A stretch of 45,142 nucleotides of DNA from Methanosarcina spelaei (GTDB taxonomy: Archaea; Halobacteriota; Methanosarcinia; Methanosarcinales; Methanosarcinaceae). The notes beneath the pieces are model-generated. The model saw only the letters and a program-made list of their open reading frames with translations. It ran no database searches and was not told the origin of the DNA. The stretch covers positions 1-45,142 of the forward strand of contig NZ_LMVP01000101.1 in the NCBI RefSeq assembly GCF_002287235.1, read 5' to 3'. Below, piece after piece: positions 15,291 through 24,582 of the stretch. Each line of letters opens with the position of its first letter. Position 1 is the stretch's first letter. The position numbers and the translations under genes were made by a program.

Positions 15291-17936
15291 TTGTCCAAGT
15301 TCGTATATTTTTTTGGAAAGGATGTAACTGATGGCAAAGGTAGTATGAGAGACTTACTTGGAGGTAAGGGCGCAGGCCTTGCTGAAATGGCAAACCTTGG
15401 AATTCCCGTACCGCCAGGTTTTACGATTACAACCGAAGTTTGTGTACTTTATCTGAAGAACAAGAAGTATTCTGAAGAAGTACTCAAACAGGTTGAAGAA
15501 GCGATCGATAAGCTCGAGACTTTAAACAACAAAAAACTGGGAGACACAGAAGATCCGCTGCTTGTTTCTGTAAGGTCCGGTGCCAGGGTGTCCATGCCGG
15601 GGATGATGGATACTGTCCTTAACCTTGGACTCACGGACAAATCTGTTCTCGGACTCGCAAATAAAGTCAACGACGAAAGGTTCGCTTACGATTGTTACCG
15701 CAGATTTATCTCTATGTTTGGAGATGTGGTTCTGGGAATTGACTTCGACAAGTTCGAGTCCCTTATTGAGGACAAGAAAAAAGAACTTAAAGTCGAATCT
15801 GACACCGATCTCGATGCAAAAGCACTGAAAAATCTGGCTGAAAGGTTCAAGGGAGTAATTAAACTCGAAAAAGGATTTGATTTCCCCCAGGATCCGAAAG
15901 TCCAGCTTCAGATGGCAATTGATGCTGTTTTTGAGTCCTGGAACAACCCAAGGGCCATCACTTACAGAAAGCTTAACGAAATCGATGACAGTTGGGGCAC
16001 AGCTGTCAATGTACAGACCATGGTTTACGGGAACAGAGGAAATACCTCAGGCACAGGAGTTGCTTTTACAAGAAATCCGTCTACAGGGGAAAGAAAATTC
16101 TTTGGAGAGTACCTTATTAATGCACAGGGCGAAGATGTTGTTGCAGGCATCCGAACTCCAGATTTTATTGATACTCTTGGAAACAAGATCCCTGAAGCCT
16201 ACAACCAGCTTGTTGACATATGTCAGAAGCTCGAAGCCCATTTCAAAGACATGCAGGATATAGAGTTTACTATCCAAGAAGGAAAACTCTACATGCTGCA
16301 GACCAGAACTGGGAAGCGTACAGCTGCTTCAGCCGTAAAATTAGCAACTGACATGGTAGCAGAAGGGCTGATTGATAAGGAAACTGCAGTTACAAGGGTT
16401 AAAGCCGAACATATAGACCTTCTCCTGCACCCGAGAATTGATCCCAATGCAAGACTGGAAGTAATCGCAAAAGGACTTCCGGCATCACCCGGAGCTGCTG
16501 TAGGAAAGGTTGTATTTACTGCCGAAGCAGCCGAGGAAATGGCTGAAAAAGGAGAAAAGACAATTCTCGTCCGAACCGAAACTTCCCCTGAAGATATCGG
16601 AGGAATGGCAGCTGCCCAGGGTGTCCTTACAGTGCGCGGTGGAATGACCTCTCATGCCGCAGTCGTTGGAAGAGGCATGGGTAAGCCCTGTGTTGTAGGT
16701 TGCGGAGAGATCTCAATCGACATCAAGAGCCGCCTCTTCATGGTAAACGGTCACACTATCAAAGAACATCAATATGTTACCATTGACGGAAGCACAGGCA
16801 GCGTAATTATCGGGAAAGTAGAGCTGATTGATGCCGAAATTAGTGATGATCTGAAGAAGATTCTTCTCTGGGCCGACGATATCAGGACTCTCGGAGTGAG
16901 AACAAACGCAGATAACCCTGCAGACGCAGGCCTTGCCCGTGAACTTGGGGCTGAAGGCATAGGACTTTGCAGAACTGAGCATATGTTCTTCGGAGAAGAC
17001 AGGATCCCTGCAGTAAGGGAAATGATCATGGCCGAAGACGAAAAGTCCAGGAAGAAAGCCCTCAAAAAATTACTTCCTATGCAGAAAGAAGACTTCCTTG
17101 GAATCTTCCGCAGCATGGAAGGCCTGCCTGTTACTATCAGACTGCTTGATCCTCCTCTCCACGAGTTCCTTCCTGACAAAGAAGAGCTCGATGCAAAGCT
17201 CAGGGAGCTCGAAGCCTCAGGAGACTGCGGAAAGATCGATGAGGTAAAGAATATCATCAAGAGAGTTGTTTCCCTCAAGGAACTCAACCCTATGCTCGGC
17301 CACAGGGGATGCAGGCTCGGAATAACCTATCCGGAAATCTATGATATGCAGGTACGCGCAATCATGGAAGCAGCCTGTGAACTTGCAAACGAGGGTATGC
17401 AGATCGTTCCTGAAATCATGATTCCACTCGTGGGCCTTGTAAAAGAGCTTTCCATTACAAGGGAAGAAGTCTGCAAGATGGCAGAGACAGTAATGGCTGA
17501 GAAAGGCGTAAAGATCGATTACAAAGTAGGAACAATGATCGAACTGCCCAGAGCCGCAATTGTCGCAGACCAGATTGCCCAGGAAGCCGATTTCTTCTCC
17601 TTTGGGACAAATGACCTGACTCAGACAACCTTCGGGTTCAGCCGCGATGACGTGTCCAAGTTCGTGCCTATCTACCAGAAAGCAGGAATTCTTGAGCACG
17701 ATCCGTTTGCAGTCCTGGACCAGGAAGGCGTTGGCGAGATCATGAAAATCGGTATATCAAAAGGTCGCTCTGTCAAACCCGAACTTAAAATGGGTATCTG
17801 CGGAGAACATGGCGGAGAGCCAAAATCCATTCACTTCGCCCATGCAATTGGCCTTAATTATGTAAGCTGTTCTCCTTACAGAGTTCCGATTGCAAGGCTC
17901 GTAGCTGCACAGAGCACAATTGAGTCAAGAAAGTAA
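15291..17936 (+). CDS. ppdK: Pyruvate, phosphate dikinase
   Basis: 881 residues. It interconverts pyruvate + ATP + Pi and phosphoenolpyruvate + AMP + PPi, in gluconeogenesis from pyruvate made by methanogens. The N-terminal ATP-grasp half starts MSKFVYFFGKDVTDGKGSMR and contains GGKGAGLAEM, SVRSGARVSMPGMMDTVLNLG and MLQTRTGKRT. The phosphohistidine is H455 in GGMTSHAAVVGRGMGKPCVVG. The C-terminal PEP barrel has GLCRTEHMF, GHRGCRLG, FSFGTNDLTQTTFG and the catalytic Cys near 837 in GICGEHGG. All key residues are intact and length is normal. The TTG start has AGGAGG 6 nt upstream. It is monocistronic with a hairpin terminator. Confidence 0.98.
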   Translation: MSKFVYFFGKDVTDGKGSMRDLLGGKGAGLAEMANLGIPVPPGFTITTEVCVLYLKNKKYSEEVLKQVEEAIDKLETLNNKKLGDTEDPLLVSVRSGARVSMPGMMDTVLNLGLTDKSVLGLANKVNDERFAYDCYRRFISMFGDVVLGIDFDKFESLIEDKKKELKVESDTDLDAKALKNLAERFKGVIKLEKGFDFPQDPKVQLQMAIDAVFESWNNPRAITYRKLNEIDDSWGTAVNVQTMVYGNRGNTSGTGVAFTRNPSTGERKFFGEYLINAQGEDVVAGIRTPDFIDTLGNKIPEAYNQLVDICQKLEAHFKDMQDIEFTIQEGKLYMLQTRTGKRTAASAVKLATDMVAEGLIDKETAVTRVKAEHIDLLLHPRIDPNARLEVIAKGLPASPGAAVGKVVFTAEAAEEMAEKGEKTILVRTETSPEDIGGMAAAQGVLTVRGGMTSHAAVVGRGMGKPCVVGCGEISIDIKSRLFMVNGHTIKEHQYVTIDGSTGSVIIGKVELIDAEISDDLKKILLWADDIRTLGVRTNADNPADAGLARELGAEGIGLCRTEHMFFGEDRIPAVREMIMAEDEKSRKKALKKLLPMQKEDFLGIFRSMEGLPVTIRLLDPPLHEFLPDKEELDAKLRELEASGDCGKIDEVKNIIKRVVSLKELNPMLGHRGCRLGITYPEIYDMQVRAIMEAACELANEGMQIVPEIMIPLVGLVKELSITREEVCKMAETVMAEKGVKIDYKVGTMIELPRAAIVADQIAQEADFFSFGTNDLTQTTFGFSRDDVSKFVPIYQKAGILEHDPFAVLDQEGVGEIMKIGISKGRSVKPELKMGICGEHGGEPKSIHFAHAIGLNYVSCSPYRVPIARLVAAQSTIESRK

Positions 17937-17968
17937 AGTCCTTGAAGTTAAAGACTTATTTAAAATGA

Positions 17969-17986
17969 AGCAGGATTTATCCTGCT
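17969..17986 (+). terminator. Hairpin terminator after ppdK
   Basis: Perfect 8-bp arms AGCAGGAT (17969-17976) and ATCCTGCT (17979-17986) with a 2-nt TT loop, about 30 nt after the ppdK stop. They are followed by a T-rich tract (acttttttgg). Confidence 0.7.
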
Positions 17987-18215
17987 CATATTACTTTTTT
18001 GGAACCTTTTTTTGGAAGCCTTTTTTGAAACTATTTTTTAGAAACTATAACTGCGTTTAGCAGTTTGAAATTTGAACAGGCTGAAACTCTGATAGGTCTG
18101 AAAAAAATTTGGTCTGGCAATCCTATCCATAAAAATATTTCCGTAAAAATATAATGATTTGCCCCGTTTTCAAGGGTTAATGCTGTCATTTTACATCGAG
18201 CTTCATGCAGACTCC

Positions 18216-18356
18216 TCATCCAAAAATCATTATTGAATCGAGCCTTGCAGTACCTACTTTTGTCCAGTACTTGCAAACACTACAGTACTGGATCTCGCCG
18301 TCTGAGCGCAGTTTTAAGTTAGCGTGACATTTTGGACATATTTTTAGATGTTTCAT
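18216..18356 (-). CDS. 46-residue zinc-ribbon protein
   Basis: The ATG at 18356, preceded by AAAGGAG at a 7-nt spacing, opens a 46-codon frame ending in TGA at 18216. The product begins MKHLKICPKCHANLKLRSDG and continues EIQYCSVCKYWTKVGTA. C7/C10 and C25/C28 form two CxxC knuckles about 15 residues apart, a standard zinc ribbon with the YCxxC pattern. The strong ribosome-binding site, complete ribbon and codon use support a genuine microprotein. It has no close neighbours on its strand. Such mini zinc ribbons often bind nucleic acid or RNA polymerase; the function here is unknown. Confidence 0.65.
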   Translation of the reverse strand: MKHLKICPKCHANLKLRSDGEIQYCSVCKYWTKVGTARLDSIMIFG

Positions 18357-18498
18357 GAATAAAACTCCTTTAATTTTATTTCAATTTTGAGCTCATTACA
18401 AAACTCAGAACTTGTTCCCTGAGCCTTGAGTTTTGAACAATCAATTAAGTTTTGTAACGAGCTTAAGCATTTGTTTAAATATTTAGAGATCTTTGGAG
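18357..18498. other. Upstream region of the zinc-ribbon gene
   Basis: AT-rich sequence with an inverted pair: gagctcattacaaaactcag (18390s) and the reverse-like ttttgtaacgagcttaag (18450s) can form an imperfect long hairpin. This could be a regulatory or terminator structure. No coding sequence is supported. Confidence 0.35.
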
Positions 18499-18640
18499 GT
18501 TGTTTGATATATTGGTTTAAAGTTGTTTGATATGTTGGTTTTAGGTTGTTTGATATGTTGGTTTTAGTTGTTTGAGATTTTTGGAGGTTTATCTGAGGTC
18601 TTTAAAGTTGTTTGAGATCTTGGAGGTTATCTAACATGTT
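18499..18640. repeat. 23-bp minisatellite (gttgtttgatat.ttggttt)
   Basis: Three clear copies of a 23-bp unit start at 18499, 18522 and 18545, and degenerate copies follow from 18567 to about 18640 (gtttgagat.ttggaggtt). It lies in noncoding sequence upstream of the zinc-ribbon gene. Confidence 0.75.
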
Positions 18641-19118
18641 GGTCGACTATTGAGAGGTTAGTTTACTCTTTCTGCGTTTATTCTTCTCCCATTTCTTTTC
18701 TAAAACTGATATAATCCCTTTCTACGTCTTCAAGTTCGTATTCCATTTTATACACCATTTTGTGGTTTCTCGATCTTCAAGTTGGCTTTTATTAATATGC
18801 AGATAATTTTCTGGAGATTGTCTAAAGATTGTTAGTTAGTAAATTTTTAGCATGTGGCCCTTTTCCAATTTGTTTTTAAGTTTAGATTAATATTGCATGA
18901 ATGGCCCCAACATCTTGTGTAAATTTCCTCAGAGGTTAAAAGCATCCCATTCCCAAACAAAGATCCTTGTGAAATTTGCTTTGAAAGCTTCTTCTCTGTC
19001 ATTTTATTCATCTACTGGTTCTCCTTTGTTCTAAGTTTTATCCCTATTTCTTTAGAGGAATACGGATTCCTATTTCCTCTTTATTGTATAAATAATTTAT
19101 GATCCGGAGGTAGATAAA
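18641..19118. other. Long intergenic region with one possible 26-codon frame
   Basis: On the minus strand an ATG at 18758 opens a 26-codon frame to TAA at 18678 (MVYKMEYELEDVERDYISFR, then KEMGEE). Its composition is helix-like and acidic, but there is no good ribosome-binding site, so it is noted and not called. The remainder holds no recognisable gene or RNA. Confidence 0.35.
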
Positions 19119-19329
19119 TTGAATAAAAATTCCCATGTCATAAAGATTAATTATCAAGGTTGTAAAAAGTTACATAAAGATCCAAGTAAAAATTTTTGGT
19201 AAAAAGGCTGTTCTCGAATTTGATCAAGAATCTTTTGAGCATATAATGCAAGAAGAAGCCCGGAGGTGCTGTATCTACTGTATTCCCCAACACAGTTTCT
19301 CTGAATTTATGCTCCCCCAAGCACATTGA
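19119..19329 (+). pseudogene. Frameshifted small ORF with intact ribosome-binding site
   Basis: A TTG at 19119 with GGAGG 8 nt upstream opens a 27-codon frame (MNKNSHVIKINYQG...). A second frame overlaps and continues it: IIKVVKSYIKIQVKIFGKKA, then VLEFDQESFEHIMQEEARRC, ending HSFSEFMLPQAH at 19329. A single one-base shift near 19150 would join them into one protein of about 70 residues with a Cys-rich IYC..P segment. It is therefore either a recent frameshift pseudogene or a candidate for programmed frameshifting. The family is unknown. Confidence 0.4.
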
Positions 19330-19793
19330 TTCGAAGAAGAGTCAGCAACCTCCAGGCGGTTCTTTTCTTTTTGATGATACCCCAGCTCTATTCCTCAACT
19401 CCATCACATAGTAAGATCATAAATTATATTAAATAAATCATATCAAAAATTAAACTCAAACAAAAAATTGTTTGACGTAAAAGATTTCAAGTCTATCATG
19501 GAGTATTTTTAAGTAAAACTCACATTACTAGAATGGAATCCATTCTCAGCAAGACTTAGTACTGGAACTGAAAAACAGTAACATTAAGTCATCATATGTC
19601 TAAATTGCTTCTTAAAATCCTGCATTCCGAATAGTCAATCAATTTTCGGACTATAAAAGATAATTCTGAAACTTTATGATTTTAAACGTAAAACTAGCTC
19701 TGGAATGAGCTCGGCAACAAAAAATTATGAAAATATAGGTTATTGCGGCCTCAATTAGCCGCAAACTTCCCTGAACTTCCTATCTTGATGATT
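19330..19793. other. Intergenic region downstream of idsA
   Basis: This 460-bp AT-rich stretch sits between the frameshifted ORF and the 3' end of the prenyl transferase gene. No gene, tRNA or clear terminator is seen. The idsA transcript would end in the T-rich minus-strand sequence here. Confidence 0.4.
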
Positions 19794-20759
19794 TCAGTAT
19801 TTCCTTGAGATCATATAATCGGCAATCTGAAGGAGAAGTTCTTTCTCAGGACAGTCCTGCAGGGCGTCCAGTTTTGCTTTACCTTCGTTGATATATGAAA
19901 TTGCAAGGTTCTTTACATAATCAATTGATCCGCATTCGGTTAAAGTCCGGACAGCTTCATCGGTTTCTTCCTGAGTAGCTTCCCCTTTTCCGAAAATGTC
20001 AAGTTTCACGCCTTTTTCAAAAGCATCGATTATGATAAGGGTGTGTTTTCCTTCCATAAGGTCACTGCCTCTTACCTTACCGAGCACTTCCTGAGGAGTG
20101 ACCATATCCAGAACGTCGTCATACATCTGGAACCCAATCCCTATAAGGCGTCCATACTCGGATAAGGCTTCAGCAGTCTCATCAGAAGCACCTCCAAGAA
20201 GAGCCCCGATCTTGGCTGCAGCTGCATAAAGGACTGATGTCTTCTTTTCCACCATCTCAATATATTCAGCTTTACTAACCTTTTCCCTCTTTTCAAAATC
20301 CATGTCAAGCCACTGGCCTTCACAAATTTCGGTACAGGTTTTTGAAAGGATATCCATACATTTCAAAATCCTTGAAGGCTCGTTTTGGACTTTTGACAGA
20401 ATCGAAAAGGCTTTGGAATAAAGTGTATCACCTGCAAGAATTGCTCCGGCTTCACCCCATATCATATGGACTGCAGGTCTCCCTCTGCGGACATCATCCT
20501 TGTCCATTATGTCATCATGGATCAGAGTGAAATTATGTACAAGCTCCACGGCCACAGCTGCAGGTAAAACCGATTTAAGGTCAGAGCCCGTTGCTTCGGC
20601 TACCAGAATGAGAACGGCAGGACGGAGACGCTTTCCTCCTGCATCTACCAGGTAGCGAGAGGCTTTATATAATTCCTCTGGATGAGCTACCGGAAGCAGT
20701 TCATCAATTGCGGCGTCAACATGGACACTTCTTTTTTTGATCTCATCAACTAACGTCAT
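19794..20759 (-). CDS. idsA: Polyprenyl (geranylgeranyl/farnesyl) diphosphate synthase
   Basis: About 321 residues. It condenses isopentenyl diphosphate with allylic diphosphates to build the C15/C20 chains of archaeal ether lipids. The first aspartate-rich motif is LIHDDIMDKDDVRRGRP (D82-D86 core DDIMD), and the second is GFQMYDDVLDM. GGKRLRPAVLIL and KTSVLYAAAAKIGALLGG are also family motifs. The residues before DDIMD (F and L at the chain-length positions) are consistent with short-chain products, but chain length cannot be fixed by eye. I chose the ATG at 20759 over an upstream GTG at 20768 because GTGAT then acts as the ribosome-binding site. It follows rnj by about 35 nt and is the last gene of the isoprenoid cluster. 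Confidence 0.95.
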   Translation of the reverse strand: MTLVDEIKKRSVHVDAAIDELLPVAHPEELYKASRYLVDAGGKRLRPAVLILVAEATGSDLKSVLPAAVAVELVHNFTLIHDDIMDKDDVRRGRPAVHMIWGEAGAILAGDTLYSKAFSILSKVQNEPSRILKCMDILSKTCTEICEGQWLDMDFEKREKVSKAEYIEMVEKKTSVLYAAAAKIGALLGGASDETAEALSEYGRLIGIGFQMYDDVLDMVTPQEVLGKVRGSDLMEGKHTLIIIDAFEKGVKLDIFGKGEATQEETDEAVRTLTECGSIDYVKNLAISYINEGKAKLDALQDCPEKELLLQIADYMISRKY

Positions 20760-20794
20760 AAATATCACGAGGTAAGGATAGATTTCCTATACGG

Positions 20795-22138
20795 TTATTC
20801 TTCTATATATAACACTTCACCGTTTCTGAGGAGGTGTACTGTGTCTCCAAGTACATACCCGGCATCTTCCGCCATCTCGATGTAGTGTCCGTGCATCTCC
20901 ATATCTCCATGGGCAGGGATTACGTGCTCAGGATTTACCATACGCAGGAGTTCCCAATGATCTTCCCTGTATGCGTGCCCTGATACGTGCACATTGTCAT
21001 AAATCCTGGCACCCCGCATTTTGAGCTTGGTCTCAAGGGCATAGCGGTTAGCCTGAGTCATTGGGCTCGGGATCACATTTGCAGAGAAAATAACCTTGTC
21101 TCCTGGCTCAATTGTATACGGAGTTTCCCCGTTTGCAACGCGCACAAGTATGGAGCCTGGCTCCCCCTGGTGCCCGGTGACGATTGGGAGGTACTTGTTC
21201 TTTCCTTCCTGGATAATGCGTTTGAAGGCCCTATCTACATCCTTCCTCTGGCCGTGCATCTCCACATTGGAAGGCAGTTCCATATAGCCAAGGTCTCTCG
21301 CAGCCCCTACGTAGCGTTCCATTGAGCGCCCCAAAAGCACAGGAATCCTGCCCATTTCCCCAGCCGCTTCAATAATTGCTTTTAGTCTGGGAATATGGGA
21401 TGCAAAGGTGGTAATAATCATCCCTACTTCGGACTCTTCTGTTCCAAGGAGCACGTCTCTGACCATATCCTTTGCAATCTGTTCAGACGGAGTTTTTCCT
21501 GAACGTCCGGCATTCGTGCTTTCTACAATCATTGCGACAACTCCTTCCTTCCCGAGGGCTTTGAGGCGCTCGAAATCGGGAGCTTCACCCATTGTCGGAG
21601 TGCGGTCCAGCTTAAAGTCGCAGGCGTAAAGGACCGCTCCAACTGGAGTGTGAACTACTGCAAGCACACAGTCAATAATACTATGCTGGACATTGATGAA
21701 CTCGATGGAAATATCTTCCGTAACCTGGTAAGTTCCACCTGCATTCAGCGGAATAACCCTGTTGCAAACCTCAAACTTGCGTTCAGCCTCGATCTGCTGT
21801 TTGATAAGGGCCGATGTATATGGTGTAGCGATAATTGGGGCGTTATACCTGTGGGCAAGTTTCGGAATCGCACCTATATGGTCAAGGTGCCCGTGAGTGC
21901 AGACAATTGCCCGGACAGTTCCATTTATTTCTTTCATAATAGTATCATCAGGAATCGCTCCCATCTCAATAAGTTCGAGAGAATGCATTTTATCGATTTC
22001 AACATCCTCATGGATCTGAACTCTATCGAGCCGAAGCCCCATATCCAGAATGATTATATCTTCACCTATAATAACCGCAGTCATGTTGCGGCCCATCTCA
22101 TTGTAACCGCCGACTGCAACAATTCCTATTTCAGTCAT
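20795..22138 (-). CDS. rnj: Archaeal RNase J (beta-CASP metallo-beta-lactamase ribonuclease)
   Basis: 447 residues. aRNase J is a 5'-to-3' exoribonuclease of euryarchaea involved in mRNA decay. The metallo-beta-lactamase core has the THGHLDHIGAIPKL zinc motif (about 80-93), YACDFKLDRTP with the metal Asp, and later HVSGHAYREDH and PAHGDMEMHGHY. The beta-CASP insert lies between (IVESTNAGRSGKTPSEQ, TTFASHIPRLKAII, GRSMERYVGAARDLG). Length is typical. The ATG at 22138 follows GAGGT. It is directly upstream of idsA, so an RNA-decay enzyme is co-transcribed with isoprenoid genes. A TATA-like tctatattat on the minus strand (22250-22241) suggests its own promoter with a leader of about 80 nt. Confidence 0.95.
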   Translation of the reverse strand: MTEIGIVAVGGYNEMGRNMTAVIIGEDIIILDMGLRLDRVQIHEDVEIDKMHSLELIEMGAIPDDTIMKEINGTVRAIVCTHGHLDHIGAIPKLAHRYNAPIIATPYTSALIKQQIEAERKFEVCNRVIPLNAGGTYQVTEDISIEFINVQHSIIDCVLAVVHTPVGAVLYACDFKLDRTPTMGEAPDFERLKALGKEGVVAMIVESTNAGRSGKTPSEQIAKDMVRDVLLGTEESEVGMIITTFASHIPRLKAIIEAAGEMGRIPVLLGRSMERYVGAARDLGYMELPSNVEMHGQRKDVDRAFKRIIQEGKNKYLPIVTGHQGEPGSILVRVANGETPYTIEPGDKVIFSANVIPSPMTQANRYALETKLKMRGARIYDNVHVSGHAYREDHWELLRMVNPEHVIPAHGDMEMHGHYIEMAEDAGYVLGDTVHLLRNGEVLYIEE

Positions 22139-23481
22139 ATTTTTACCTCTTATTTATTTTTTATCCTTGTGAACCCCAATCCTCAGAAAATGGATCAGGT
22201 GATGACCTTAAAATGATAGCTGCGATGTGAATGGTACAGCATAATATAGAGCCTAGCACAGAATAGCCTTAGAGTAGCCATACTCAGCCCTGTTAGGAAG
22301 AACTCCACCCCCGATGAGACGAACCAGGCTACATCTCTTGCAGAAGAATTCTACTTTAATTTCTCTGTTTCAGTATACAAATTCAAACGGCTGTCAAGTA
22401 CATTCCAGAATTGCTCCAGTTGTTCAGTTTCCAGAAACTCCAGATTGCTCCAAAATTGCTTCAGAATTACCTTTAGATCTTCTCTTCTTTAGATATGCGT
22501 TTCTTCAAAGGTTCTACCGTTCAGATCCTAACGAATTCTGTTATTACTTTAATTAACAGGAAGCCTTTACGTACTCTTTACTTACTGGCTAGTTGGCTAG
22601 TATTTCTTAAGAACCTGGTTTCTGATCAATTCTGTAAAGTAAGATTTTATACTTTTAAAATGCTTTGAAAACATCCAGTTTTCTATTCTAGCCGATTCTT
22701 TTAGAGCTTATTCAGCAACCTGCGTTGTTATACTGGGGTTTTTATTCCTGATTTTATTCCTGGATTTATTCAGGCTTATTCTAACTTATTCTGGTTTACG
22801 TCCGGCTTACTCTAGCTTATTCTGGTTTACGTCCAGCTTATTCTAATTTATTATAATTTACTTTCGTTCTATATCCCTGCTGCTTCTCATTAATCCGTTA
22901 TATATCTGGCTTATTCAAGCGGTAACTTCACCAGATAACTCTAATATCACAGGCGATTCCTAGTCAACAATTATCATAATAACTTCTATTCCAATAATGA
23001 AATCCGTTAATACTAAGTAATTTTAGTTTAAATAATTGTGAAATGAACTATTATATTAAATGATTTTACGTAATTTTATGAAAACTATTCCTTAACTTAA
23101 TCGGCTTTTATTAGTTTTACGAAATTAAATCCTAAATTTCATTGACTTTACCGTAACTGTTTACAGTAACTGATATCTGGTTATGAACCTGAAGCAGATC
23201 TCTATGGTGTACTTGTACTAACATTAGAGAACTAAGGTTCAATCCAATGCTTACTCGTATAATTCGGAATCAGTTTTCCAGGATTCGGAATTGCAAGACC
23301 ACTGTTCATATTAACGATTTATTTCCGAACATTACTTTCATGTTATGTATAAATATTGTTATGGAATGAATCTTCTAATTAACATATCTGCTATTATATC
23401 TTACCGGTATAAAACAAATTTTAATACAGATTGAATTTTAGTACAGATTACAGGTAAAGTTAACCGACCTCTATGCCAGAT
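22139..23481. other. 1.3-kb gap between fni and rnj
   Basis: This long AT-rich region interrupts the isoprenoid cluster. It carries the probable rnj promoter (tctatattat, 22241-22250 on the reverse strand) and a 31-bp minisatellite. Loosely iterated pieces such as cagaattgctccag/cagattgctcca occur at 22410-22470. No open frame here has a ribosome-binding site or recognisable product, and no RNA gene was recognised. Confidence 0.5.
22773..22865. repeat. 31-bp minisatellite (ggcttattctaacttattct...)
   Basis: Copies start at 22773, 22804 and 22835, and the third is degraded. The unit contains ttattctggtttacgtcc. It is located inside the gap between fni and rnj. Confidence 0.7.
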
Positions 23482-24579
23482 TCAGAAAGAGTCTCCTGCT
23501 ATGGCATAGTCTTTTACGTTAAAGCCACGCTGGCCCAGGTACTCAAGAGTCCGACCAGTAACAACTACAGGTGCGTTACGCAGGTCCTGTATGTTTGCAC
23601 AGCCGCAGAGAAACATCGCAATCCTGAGTTCATCAAGCATGCGGGAAAGGACTTTGACAACAGATTCTTTTCCTTCAAGAGCAGGACCTACAAAAGGCAG
23701 GGCTGCACTTGCCGCACTGGCTCCAAGAGCAATGGATTTTGCGATATCTATTCCTGTCCTGATCCCCCCGGTTGCGATAATTGGAAGAGAAACCCTGGAC
23801 TCGATAATGCTGGCGACTGTCGGAATTCCAAAGTCCCAGAGCAGTTCCCCAAGGTATTCGGAAGCAGAATCTCCACTTTTCCTTGCTCGGTATACCTCGA
23901 CGCCTGCCCAACTTGTGCCTCCCGCACCTCCGACATCAATTGCAGACACACCTGCCTTCTGAAGGAGAAGGGCATCTTCTCTTGAGATCCCGGCTCCTGT
24001 TTCTTTAACAATTACTGGCGTGTTCAGTACTGAGCAGATCTCTTTTATCATATCAAGGCAGCCAGTGGCATCCCTATCCCCTTCTGGCTGGATGGCTTCC
24101 TGTAAGAAGTTAAGGTGGATGGCAAGAGCATCGGCATCGATCATATCTATAAGTTTCTCAACACCATCAACCCCATACTGACGAATCTGGGCAGCACCCA
24201 CATTTGCGTATACAAAAGTATTCGGGGCTTTTTCCCTGACAACTCTGAAAGAATCTTCCTGAGAAGGATCATCAAATGCAGCTCTCTGGCTTCCAACTCC
24301 GATTCCTAGTCCCAGCTCTTCAGCCGCAGCGGCAAGTGAAGCATTTACAGGAATAGTGTCAGGGTGACCTCCAGTAATTGAAGCGATCAAAAAGGGAGCT
24401 TGCAGGCGTTTCCCAAGAAGGTCTATAGACAGGTTCAGTTTATCCATATTGAGTTCCGGAAGCGCCCTGTGGATCAAGGTCACGTCCTCAAAGCCAGCAC
24501 TGACTTTTCGGGACTCAACCGGGCTTTCAGCACATAATTTCAGATGTTCAATCTTTCGCTTTGAGGTCGTGTTAATCAT
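23482..24579 (-). CDS. fni: Type 2 isopentenyl-diphosphate delta-isomerase (FMN-dependent)
   Basis: 365 residues. It interconverts isopentenyl and dimethylallyl diphosphate using reduced FMN. Motifs: RKIEHLKLC at the N-terminus, ASITGGHPDT (67-76), GIGVGSQRAAF, ANVGAAQI, HLNFLQEAIQPEGDRD (substrate and Mg binding, Q and E), KETGAGIS, DVGGAGGTSWAGVE, and ATGGIRTGIDIAKSIALGA (phosphate loop of the TIM barrel). Length is normal. The ATG at 24579 is 3 nt after the ipk stop, so translation is coupled. It ends the mvk-ipk-fni block before a long gap. Confidence 0.97.
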   Translation of the reverse strand: MINTTSKRKIEHLKLCAESPVESRKVSAGFEDVTLIHRALPELNMDKLNLSIDLLGKRLQAPFLIASITGGHPDTIPVNASLAAAAEELGLGIGVGSQRAAFDDPSQEDSFRVVREKAPNTFVYANVGAAQIRQYGVDGVEKLIDMIDADALAIHLNFLQEAIQPEGDRDATGCLDMIKEICSVLNTPVIVKETGAGISREDALLLQKAGVSAIDVGGAGGTSWAGVEVYRARKSGDSASEYLGELLWDFGIPTVASIIESRVSLPIIATGGIRTGIDIAKSIALGASAASAALPFVGPALEGKESVVKVLSRMLDELRIAMFLCGCANIQDLRNAPVVVTGRTLEYLGQRGFNVKDYAIAGDSF

Positions 24580-24582
24580 ATT

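Noticed and set aside
18031-18276. 81-residue frame after ppdK
   Set aside because: It overlaps the end of the zinc-ribbon gene in another frame, lacks a ribosome-binding site and shows no motif.
18678-18758. 26-codon minus-strand frame MVYKMEYELEDVERDYISFR...
   Set aside because: Codon content is reasonable but it has no ribosome-binding site, no family and no neighbours in an operon; described in the gap entry only.
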